Shown here in pieces: positions 17,686 through 25,176 of a stretch of DNA of 64,000 bases. This DNA comes from Spirochaetia bacterium (GTDB lineage: Bacteria; Spirochaetota; UBA4802; UBA5550), in the NCBI GenBank assembly GCA_009885955.1, contig VFJS01000043.1:1-64000 (forward strand), given 5' to 3'. A model generated the notes under the pieces. That model was not told where the DNA came from. It searched no databases and was given only the letters and a program-made list of their open reading frames with translations. Each line of letters begins with the position of its first letter. Within the stretch, counting starts at the first letter, position 1. Made by a program: the position numbers and the translations under genes.

Positions 17686-18459
17686 ATGAAAAAAAACCGG
17701 ATCAGATATATTTCTCTATTCCTGTTAACACTCTCCCCGGTTATCATAACAGGAAAATCTGAAGGTCCATCTGTTCCTCCCAGGGAGGCACTAGTACGTC
17801 TCAGGGAGGGAAATATCAGATTTATAAACAATAAAAGGAACTATCCCCATATGGACAGCGGGAGGAGGGAACACACCTCTAAACACGGGCAGAACCCCTT
17901 TGCCTCGGTCCTGAGCTGTTCCGATTCACGGGTACCGGTAGAGCATGTCTTTGATGCCGGCATAGGGGACCTCTTTGTCATCAGGGTGGCAGGGAACGTA
18001 AGCGACAACGATGAGATCGCCTCCATTGAATACGGGGTGGAGCACCTGGGCACGGCCCTCCTGGTTGTCCTGGGCCATAGCTCCTGCGGTGCGGTGACCG
18101 CGGTTACCCGCGGGGACAAAGTCCACGGCAGTCTTAAACAGCTACTTGACAACATCACGCCGGCAGTCATAAAAGCTAAAAAAAAGCTGGGGGAAAAATT
18201 TTCCGAGGACCTGGTTGCGGAATCGATTAAATTGAATGTATGGCAGTCCATCGAGTCGCTCTACCGGGGGAGCCCTTCCATTGTCAAATTTGTGAGGGAC
18301 AAAAAACTCAAGGTCATCGGCGGGCTCTATCATATACACACCGGCGCCGTTGAATGGATGGGCGAACACCCGTCACAGGCCGAGCTCCTGCGCGAACTTG
18401 ATTTTATTTTCAAAAAAACTCAAGAGCCCCGGCAGAGCTGGATATCAGGAATTTTCTGA
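17686..18459 (+). CDS. Exported beta-class carbonic anhydrase
   Basis: A 257-residue protein with an N-terminal signal peptide (MKKNRIRYISLFLLTLSPVIITG), so it is likely periplasmic. Zinc site: C and D-x-R in SCSDSRVPVE, and H-x2-C in GHSSCGAV. The core is the normal beta-carbonic anhydrase, converting CO2 and bicarbonate. A ribosome site AAAGGAG precedes the start. It stands alone between a namZ-like gene and a repeat element. Export of a beta-type enzyme occurs in several Gram-negative bacteria and may supply CO2 or control periplasmic pH. Confidence 0.92.
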   Translation: MKKNRIRYISLFLLTLSPVIITGKSEGPSVPPREALVRLREGNIRFINNKRNYPHMDSGRREHTSKHGQNPFASVLSCSDSRVPVEHVFDAGIGDLFVIRVAGNVSDNDEIASIEYGVEHLGTALLVVLGHSSCGAVTAVTRGDKVHGSLKQLLDNITPAVIKAKKKLGEKFSEDLVAESIKLNVWQSIESLYRGSPSIVKFVRDKKLKVIGGLYHIHTGAVEWMGEHPSQAELLRELDFIFKKTQEPRQSWISGIF

Positions 18460-18509
18460 TACCGGGAGTGATGAGATCTCATGTGAAAATGGGCTAACTT
18501 CTACCTGCA

Positions 18510-18672
18510 TTTTATGTGTAAGATATAGGAGATGGGGAGATAGATGAGATATGGAGATGGGAAATTATTGTAGTGTACATTAGAAATATCTTATCTGATT
18601 TTTTTTTGCATTATTTATCCCCATATCTCTAACATCCCCTTATCCCCCGTTCTTACACATTTGTGGTAGGAT
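18510..18672. repeat. Dispersed repeat, family A, with outer inverted arms
   Basis: GTGTAAGATATAGGAGATGGGGAGATA on the left mirrors the right side, which reads TATCCCCCGTTCTTACAC, so the element ends in an imperfect inverted pair about 160 bp apart. Its inner blocks (CCCCATATCTCT) match the other family A loci. Confidence 0.6.
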
Positions 18673-18725
18673 GTGATGTTGGTATGAAAGAAAACTCAAA
18701 TAATACTGCTGGTTCCCTTCACGGT

Positions 18726-19523
18726 TTAAAACCAGGCCGAAATACCGATGGTAGGCTCGATGATGTTCTGAAATCCGGTTACCTTGTCGCCGGCATTGTC
18801 AAAGACTATGGAAACACCCAGGTTTAAAATGACGCCGCTTGTGAGGATGAACTTGAATCCCAGTTCATTTCCATACCTGTACCCGATAGAGTCCTTGAGG
18901 GTTGAGTTTTTGCTCGCCCCGGCGAATATTATTGTGTACACGCATATATCCTCGGCCCTGTTAAGCGGGAAGATGAACTGGGGCCCTATTCCCGCATTGT
19001 AGCTCGTGACATTACTCGTGAGGTTGATTACCGCGGCACCTTTCAGCCAGATGGCCACATTGGGGTGTACAAAATAGCTCATCATCGGGTAAATCTTGAT
19101 GATGGTATTGTTGTCCGATGAGTTGCTTTCCAGCCCCTTGGACTGGTATGAAAGAAAACCGCCAAGTTCAAAGGTCTTTTCAGCAAGGTAACGCTTTCCT
19201 TTGATCTTTATCGCGTCCTCAATCTCCTCACGGATGATCTGCCGTATATCCCTGATGAATTTACTCTTGTCAATCTTCTTCTTGCTTGCCTTTCTCTCCT
19301 TGTTCATGCTGTCATCGATCTCATCCCTCACTGCCCCCCTCACCTCATCCATGACATCCTCATTCTCTCCGGTCCGTATCTCCGAAAGAGGGCGGTCCCT
19401 GTTCACTTTCCGTTCCCTGATCTCCATGTATTCTTCATAACTCTTTTCAGCGGAAGTGGTGTAACTGCCGGACAGCAGAAAGAATATGCTCAAGGCGCAG
19501 CAGAATCTGTAAAATGTGCTCAT
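18726..19523 (-). CDS. Probable outer-membrane beta-barrel protein with helical N-terminal domain
   Basis: About 265 residues. The start at 19523 is selected because GGAGATCGGA directly precedes it. A signal peptide (MSTFYRFCCALSIFFLLSG) is followed by a Lys/Arg/Glu-rich helical stretch (about residues 30-115) and then amphipathic strands such as FELGGFLSYQSKGLE, AAVINLTSN and GNELGFKFIL, ending in an aromatic residue (ISAWF), as porin-like barrels do. The family is not recognised. The helical part may form a periplasmic coiled coil. Confidence 0.65.
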   Translation of the reverse strand: MSTFYRFCCALSIFFLLSGSYTTSAEKSYEEYMEIRERKVNRDRPLSEIRTGENEDVMDEVRGAVRDEIDDSMNKERKASKKKIDKSKFIRDIRQIIREEIEDAIKIKGKRYLAEKTFELGGFLSYQSKGLESNSSDNNTIIKIYPMMSYFVHPNVAIWLKGAAVINLTSNVTSYNAGIGPQFIFPLNRAEDICVYTIIFAGASKNSTLKDSIGYRYGNELGFKFILTSGVILNLGVSIVFDNAGDKVTGFQNIIEPTIGISAWF

Positions 19524-19682
19524 TCCGATCTCCTTCTGGATTTTCATTGAAATTATCGTCAGGAAAAATGAATTTTTGTAGGAAACTTTTTTCCGCCATA
19601 CAACTTTTCCTCCTTTAAATACTGGAAATGGTGCAATTATGTTCAATAAGCCGATGATTCGGGCTGAAGTTATTTATCGGAG

Positions 19683-19770
19683 GCAGAAGTATTTTTGCTC
19701 AGAGTAAAAAGTATTTTTGCTCAGAGTAAAAAATAATTCATGCTCAGAGAAAAAAACTCAAAGTAAAAAT
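19683..19770. repeat. Short tandem repeat, about 25-bp unit
   Basis: AAGTATTTTTGCTCAGAGTAA occurs twice in direct tandem, followed by a degenerate third unit (TTCATGCTCAGAG) and a fourth remnant (CTCAAAGTAAAAAT). The 19650-20000 interval is otherwise A+T-rich, with a family A fragment (CCCCATATATCC) near 19850. Confidence 0.6.
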
Positions 19771-20009
19771 ATACATAATTATGTAATTGCATATCAATAT
19801 TTTGTAAATAGTCTAAAAAAAATTTTGATAAATCTCCTTATCTCATCTATCCCCATATATCCTGAATCTTACACCTGAATCTGATTATAGAAATAAACTC
19901 CAATCACAGGATAATATAAAAGCGGGCAAAAATTCTGATTTTTAAAGGCACCCTCAATTAAAGATTGAAGAATTGGGATTCACCAATCGATTATATATAT
20001 GTACCAATA

Positions 20010-20105
20010 CGAAAAGACAGGGCTGCAGGTATCTCTGCGGAAACTGCCCTTTTCGGTACCCCGTGTACAGTTGACGGGAACCACTATGGGGAGCCGGAAT
20101 TTTAA
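20010..20105 (+). ncRNA. Possible structured 5' leader (unclassified)
   Basis: Between about 20010 and 20105 the G+C content rises sharply inside A+T-rich DNA. CTGCAG pairs with CTGCGG across a 6-nt loop. Farther on, CCCG can pair with CGGG, and CGG-x-ACCCC can instead pair with GGGGA-x-CCG, which gives two mutually exclusive stems. It ends just before the start of the OmpA-family gene at 20128. I compared it from memory with common riboswitch consensuses (c-di-GMP, ZTP, fluoride, THF) and found no match. Confidence 0.3.
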
Positions 20106-20127
20106 TTTTTACCGGCTGATAAAATAG

Positions 20128-21990
20128 ATGTACGGAAATAAAAAAAATATCCTGATTTTTATCCTGGCCTTTGCGGTTTTATCAACCCCCTTTATTATTA
20201 ATGAACTTAGCGGACAATACATCTACCCCATAGAAATATCCGGCCTGATTAACATGAAATTTCCTATCAACACCCCGGGGGACGATTTCTCTCCCACCTT
20301 AACTTCAGATGGAAAAATTATGCTGTTCAATTCCAAGGGGCTCAACGACAAATCAAGCCACATTTATGCAAGCAGGTTCCTTGACGGGAGATGGACAACA
20401 CCGGTGGCTTTTGACGAAATAAATTCAAAATATGACAATGATGAAACGCCCTTTATCAGTCCGGATGGAAACATGATTATTTTTTCCTCTGACCGTGAAG
20501 GAAGCATGAGGCCCGACACGTCATTCTACGGCGAGGAACGGATTACCTACGATCTCTACTTCTCAAAAAAAGTTGATGGGAAGTGGACAAAACCCGAAAG
20601 GCTTCCCGGAGATGTGAATACGATAGAAAACGAAAGGTCGCCGTCGCTGAGCCAGGACATGACGACGCTCTACTACACCCGGTGGCCCTTTAAAAACATA
20701 AAAAAGGCTGCTATCATGCAGGCAACATTTAAAAACGGAATGTACACCGATGTGAGGGAGCTCCCGTCGCCGGTGAATACGGGAAATTACGAAATTGCAA
20801 TTTCCCCCTCGTACAAGAGGCCTGGATTTTATTTTTCATCGAGAAGGCCCAAGGGACTGGGCGGCTGGGACGTCTACTTTGCCTACTTTATCAACGGCCA
20901 GTTCTCCAAGGTGGTAAACATGGGCCCGGAAATAAACTCCGACAGCAACGAACTCTTCTTCACTGAAGTGGGGGACAAAATTTATTTCTGTTCCAACAGG
21001 GAGGGGGGAGCGGGCCTCTATGACATATATACGGCAGACATAAAAAAAATCAACATAGAAGATTATCCGGTAATAAAAGAGAAAAACGGCAGGGATAAGG
21101 CAACTGATAAGGAAAAAATTAAGGATGATGATAAAAAAGATAAAACAGGCGGAGAGTCAAAACAGGTAAACAAAGAGATAAAACCTGTCAAGACAGAAGA
21201 CAAAACCGCTGAGACCCGGGAAAAGACAGTTAAATCAGACAGGGAGATCATCCAGAAATCCACGGCAACGGATACTAAGCTCAATGTGAAAGTTGTGAAG
21301 AGACAGGAAGAGATACCCCTCTCTGTGAAAATTAATATCTCGCAGATGGATTCCGACGACCAGGACCGTAAAGAGCTGGAATCCCTTACCAGGAAGAGCG
21401 ACAGCAACGGCGTGATCCTCATAACGCCAAAAGACGATGCCAGGTGGATAGTGCTCAAGCCGGCCCAGGGCGGATACAAGCCCTTCAGGAAAATAGTCAA
21501 AATTGAGAAGGGAAAAACCCAGGACATTCTTCTGGAACTCACTCCTCTGCCTCCTGTGATCATCCCGAAAAAGAAGGCCCCGGTCACTGAGACCAGGGAG
21601 AAACAGGAAAGCCATATCGATGACGACAGCAGGTTCACATTAAAACCGATCTATTTCGCTTTCAACTCTTCGGAAATTAAGCTCCAGGAATATCCTTATG
21701 TGCACAGGGTAATCAACTATCTCAGGAAAAACAAATCAGTGCGGCTTAAAATTGCTGGCCACTCAGACAGATTCGGGACAAAAGAAAATAACGAGGAGGT
21801 CAGCATAGGCAGGGCAAAGACCGTTAGAGACTACCTGGTGAAACTGGGGATAGAGCCCGAAAGGCTTGAGATATCCGGAATGGGTTCGGCCTACCCTTCG
21901 TCCTTAAATGGAAGGGGAAAGTTTCCCGATTACAACAGACGAGTGGAGTTCAAGACAATCGACAGCCTGCTGCCTAACGGATATGACTGA
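20128..21990 (+). CDS. OmpA-family protein with PD40 beta-propeller repeats
   Basis: A 620-residue envelope protein. An N-terminal hydrophobic segment (about 8-24) acts as signal peptide or anchor. Residues about 45-320 contain WD40-like PD40 repeats (DDFSPTLTSDGKIMLFNS, DDETPFISPDGNMIIFSSDREG, ERSPSLSQDMTTLYYTR, SNELFFTE...IYFCSNREGGAG). A Lys/Glu/Asp-rich linker follows (about 325-385), then a small domain, and an OmpA peptidoglycan-binding domain (about 510-612) with IAGHSDRFGTKENNEEVSIGRAKTVRDYL. It probably links the outer membrane to the cell wall. Its 3' end overlaps the convergent nucleotidyltransferase gene by 17 bp. Confidence 0.88.
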   Translation: MYGNKKNILIFILAFAVLSTPFIINELSGQYIYPIEISGLINMKFPINTPGDDFSPTLTSDGKIMLFNSKGLNDKSSHIYASRFLDGRWTTPVAFDEINSKYDNDETPFISPDGNMIIFSSDREGSMRPDTSFYGEERITYDLYFSKKVDGKWTKPERLPGDVNTIENERSPSLSQDMTTLYYTRWPFKNIKKAAIMQATFKNGMYTDVRELPSPVNTGNYEIAISPSYKRPGFYFSSRRPKGLGGWDVYFAYFINGQFSKVVNMGPEINSDSNELFFTEVGDKIYFCSNREGGAGLYDIYTADIKKINIEDYPVIKEKNGRDKATDKEKIKDDDKKDKTGGESKQVNKEIKPVKTEDKTAETREKTVKSDREIIQKSTATDTKLNVKVVKRQEEIPLSVKINISQMDSDDQDRKELESLTRKSDSNGVILITPKDDARWIVLKPAQGGYKPFRKIVKIEKGKTQDILLELTPLPPVIIPKKKAPVTETREKQESHIDDDSRFTLKPIYFAFNSSEIKLQEYPYVHRVINYLRKNKSVRLKIAGHSDRFGTKENNEEVSIGRAKTVRDYLVKLGIEPERLEISGMGSAYPSSLNGRGKFPDYNRRVEFKTIDSLLPNGYD

Positions 21991-22732
21991 TCCCGGTATT
22001 ATCATATACCCTCTTCATGAGTTCGCTCCCCCTCTTCTTTAAAAATATATCAGCGCTCTTAAGCGAATCCAGAGTCCCCACATCCATCCAGAACCCGCGG
22101 TGGATATGTGCTCCCAGCGTAAAGTCCCTTATGAGGCCTGTATAGCCTGTCTCCACAATTCCCGAATAGCCGTCATGCAGGTATTTGAAAATTAGGGGAG
22201 AAAAGATTCCGGCACCCATGTAGTCGTACTCCATCGGGAGTCCGGTATGCAGCAGATTATTGAAATCTGCCACAGTACCGTTTTTCACCGCTGTTGTTGC
22301 CTTCGCCCCTGGTTCCCCCTCTTCGATAAGGCAGGCAATTCCCTGGGTACCCGATGCGGCATACCGGTCTATCAAATCCGGGAGAAAGATGTCCGATATT
22401 GAGTCGCAGTTCATGAGTATGAAATCATCGCCATTCAAAAATTTTTCACAGCGCTTGAGCCCGCCCCCGGTTCCCAGGATATTCTCTTCTATCGAAAAAT
22501 TTACCTCAATTCCGAAATTCCGGTTATCGCTGAAAAATTGTATAATCTTCTCATGGAGGTAGTGGAGGTTGCAAGTGACACTGGAGATGCCGGCCTCTTT
22601 CAAGAGGGCAATGGAATAGCATATCGCAGGTATCCCTGCCACCGTTACCAGGGGTTTCGGCACTGTTTCTGTCAGAGGTTTCAGCCTCTCTCCAAAACCT
22701 GCTGCAAATATAAAGCCCTTCATTTTAGTCAT
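21974..22732 (-). CDS. Sugar-1-phosphate nucleotidyltransferase (MurU/RmlA-like)
   Basis: A 252-residue cytoplasmic enzyme. FIFAAGFGERLKPLTETVPKPL is the nucleotide-binding signature of NTP_transferase enzymes. ENILGTGGGL and LMNCDS with the metal Asp are present, and WMDVGT closes the fold. Such proteins activate a sugar-1-phosphate with UTP or GTP. MurU (MurNAc-1-P uridylyltransferase) is a plausible identity given the namZ-like gene nearby, but mannose-1-phosphate enzymes look similar and cannot be excluded. Confidence 0.82.
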   Translation of the reverse strand: MTKMKGFIFAAGFGERLKPLTETVPKPLVTVAGIPAICYSIALLKEAGISSVTCNLHYLHEKIIQFFSDNRNFGIEVNFSIEENILGTGGGLKRCEKFLNGDDFILMNCDSISDIFLPDLIDRYAASGTQGIACLIEEGEPGAKATTAVKNGTVADFNNLLHTGLPMEYDYMGAGIFSPLIFKYLHDGYSGIVETGYTGLIRDFTLGAHIHRGFWMDVGTLDSLKSADIFLKKRGSELMKRVYDNTGISHIR

Positions 22733-22848
22733 CTCCGGAATTTATAAAATATTTTCAAGGATGAATTTTAATCAACAAATGAAACAGATAAAAAAAAATC
22801 ACAATTTTCTATTTTTTACCCCTGTTAAACATCAATTTTTTCCACTTT

Positions 22849-23115
22849 CTTCATCTCCCTTATCCCCTTTTAAACATCAATTTTTTAAAGGGAGATAAGG
22901 GGATAAGAAAATGTGATAGGGAGATTAAATTTAATTTAATTCTTCATCATCCCCATATCTCTCTATCTTCATCTCCCCAATCCCCATTAAAACATCTATT
23001 TTTTAATGGGAGATGCGGGGATAAGAAAATGTGATGGGGAGATAAGATTTAATTGAATTCTTCATCATCCCCATATCTCTCTATCTTCATCTCCCCTATC
23101 CCCCATTCTTACCCA
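22849..23115. repeat. Tandem family A repeat, about 118-bp period
   Basis: CTTCATCTCCC recurs at about 22849, 22967 and 23085, framing two near-identical units plus a partial third. Each unit contains a local inverted pair (for example TTAAAGGGAGATAAGG facing CTTATCCCCTTTTAA) and the block GATAAGAAAATGTGATAGGGAGAT. It sits downstream of the convergent ends of the SpoIID-fusion gene and upstream of the nucleotidyltransferase. It has no coding potential. Confidence 0.75.
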
Positions 23116-25176
23116 TTAACGGGTTGGTGTAATCTCAGATAAAAGGATGAGTTTCCCCCACTGGGCAGCAAGGTGGCCGGTTCCATCCCTCAGGACCACG
23201 ACGACCCCGAGGTTATTGTATCCCCCAAGGAACATGCCGTAACTCAGGGGCCTGTTTGTGCCGTCAATAACAGTGGATGTCTTCCCCCACATTCCGTCGA
23301 AATTCCTGCCCAGTTTCTCCCTCATCTCTTCAGTGAAATCGGAAAGATACCTCTTCTTCAAAGAAGCCGATTCCTCTGATGGGTACCTGGCTGTACCGCC
23401 GGTAAAGCTCTTCAAAAGCCCCTTCATGATGGAAAGCCTGAAGTTGAGGCCCGGGCCCTGTCCCTGAACCGCATCACCGCCCGGCCCATGGCCGCTGCCC
23501 GGGTCGATGATGCCTGCAATCTTAATGAGGTCCGCAACTGTCACTGTTATGCGAAAGTCTGTGCCCGAAAGCATTCCGGCCCATTCTCCAGCATCCTTTA
23601 CTTCCGGGAGGGTGTTTGCCATTCCCAGGGCCCTGCAGAGGCCTGAATAGAACTTATTGAAACCGGCAGATGTTATTTTGTCATGGAGGGAGGCGAACCA
23701 GAGATTGCATGAATTTGCCAGGGCCTCCTCAATACCCTGGCTTCCGTGGCCCTTTAATTTCCAGCATTTACCGGAAATATTGCCTCCCTTCCCGGTACAG
23801 ACATACCGGTAATCAGTGAAAAGGTCCTGGCGCTCCCTGGCAAGATATTGGGCCAGGATCAATTTCCAGAGAGAACCGGGAGGGACCCTCCTCTTTTCCA
23901 TGGCAGCAGGCCTGCTTTTTATAATTCCCCCTGTTTCCCTGTTGAAAACAGCAAAACTTATACCCGGAAATTCGGCCGGGTCCCGGGCAGTGCTGTTCAG
24001 TATAATATCCGGATAATAGTGGTAAAGAATTTCCGCTCTTGAAAAACCCTGCCGGGAGAGCTCCAGGGCGCCGTGCTGGCAGAGGCCGACACCATGGCCC
24101 AGCCCCTCGCCTTTAAAGAGGATGAGTTCGCCCGACCCCCCTCCTTTTGATACTGTAAAATTATTGCTTTTAATAAAATTCCATCCCTTTTCCCTGTTCA
24201 CCGCAAGCCTGAATGTTTCAGGCGGGAAAGCCCGCCTCCGTTCTCCGGCCGTTAGGACAAGAGTCATATTCTCCCTGTCATATTTGAGTACTGCCTTTTC
24301 ATCCCAAAGGGTAAGAAATTCACCCGCCACTATCTTCAAGAGTCCTGAACTCTCAATGCTTCTCTCCCAGGATGAATCGGGGCCTTTACAGAGCACTTGG
24401 CTGAATCGATACAGCCTGTCGTTCACTCCCGGGTTCTGCGCTTTTCCCGTTGTGAATATCCTGGAATCAAAAGTAGTCCCACCGCACCTGGAATGGAAGA
24501 GCAGCTCCTGCTTTAAGCTCTCTCCATCAATGAACCACGCCTGATCCCTGTCCCGGGCAGCACCTTTGCCAGGTTCAGGCCTCCCCCGGTAGACCTGGCA
24601 GTGGGTGAGATCGCAGAAATCATATCCCTGGTGAGTTTTTTTTATACTTCTGCTTATACCCCGCGCATGGATCACATCTGCAAGGGCTGATACAGCCTCC
24701 ATCTCATCGAGCCGCCTGCCGCCGTATTCCGCCCATGCAGAATCACGGGCATATCGTCCCCTATCCTCCATTACGGTTATCGATGCCTTTCCGCCTGAGC
24801 TGATGATATTCATCGGAAGGGGGTAAACCCTGGTATCGCCGGGCAGCTTCACCCTGACGTAACCGGAATCGATGGTACCGGGTATATCAAGATTAAGGGT
24901 CCCGGGAAGTATCCCCCCATCATACTCAATATTTAAAAGCCCGTCAGCCATGGAGAGTTTTAAAAATTTACTCTGGATTACCCTGCCGCTCACGGAATCC
25001 CTCATCCCCTGTGCTGACTGGAAATGAAATGTTATTGTGTCCAGCATCCCCTCGTGCATCACCCTGAGGTGTTTCGAGAGGATGTTGATGGCCAGCGAAT
25101 CGCCGCCAGCCAGCATCGGCCGTGAAAAGGCCGTGAAAAAAATAATAATGATTAAGGTATTCCTGAACCTTCCCAT
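23116..25176 (-). CDS. SpoIID/LytB domain fused to a penicillin-binding transpeptidase-like domain
   Basis: A 686-residue exported protein with an N-terminal signal peptide. Residues about 90-400 are SpoIID/LytB-like, including EMEAVSALADVIHARG, CDLTHCQVYRG and the closing GEGLGHGVGLCQHGALELSRQG with the YYP end. SpoIID enzymes are glycan hydrolases (lytic transglycosylases) or amidase enhancers. The remainder (about 405-680) carries the three transpeptidase motifs: SLWK (SxxK) in PPGSLWKL, SCN (SxN) in ANSCNLWF, and KTS in WGKTSTV. One polypeptide could therefore cut and cross-link peptidoglycan, or bind it without activity. It shares one base (TAATG) with the end of the alpha-2-macroglobulin gene, so the two are coupled. 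Confidence 0.85.
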   Translation of the reverse strand: MGRFRNTLIIIIFFTAFSRPMLAGGDSLAINILSKHLRVMHEGMLDTITFHFQSAQGMRDSVSGRVIQSKFLKLSMADGLLNIEYDGGILPGTLNLDIPGTIDSGYVRVKLPGDTRVYPLPMNIISSGGKASITVMEDRGRYARDSAWAEYGGRRLDEMEAVSALADVIHARGISRSIKKTHQGYDFCDLTHCQVYRGRPEPGKGAARDRDQAWFIDGESLKQELLFHSRCGGTTFDSRIFTTGKAQNPGVNDRLYRFSQVLCKGPDSSWERSIESSGLLKIVAGEFLTLWDEKAVLKYDRENMTLVLTAGERRRAFPPETFRLAVNREKGWNFIKSNNFTVSKGGGSGELILFKGEGLGHGVGLCQHGALELSRQGFSRAEILYHYYPDIILNSTARDPAEFPGISFAVFNRETGGIIKSRPAAMEKRRVPPGSLWKLILAQYLARERQDLFTDYRYVCTGKGGNISGKCWKLKGHGSQGIEEALANSCNLWFASLHDKITSAGFNKFYSGLCRALGMANTLPEVKDAGEWAGMLSGTDFRITVTVADLIKIAGIIDPGSGHGPGGDAVQGQGPGLNFRLSIMKGLLKSFTGGTARYPSEESASLKKRYLSDFTEEMREKLGRNFDGMWGKTSTVIDGTNRPLSYGMFLGGYNNLGVVVVLRDGTGHLAAQWGKLILLSEITPTR

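Noticed and set aside
22849-23115. CRISPR array
   Set aside because: The units repeat as a whole, including the parts that would be spacers. There are no cas genes and the inner segments are palindromic.
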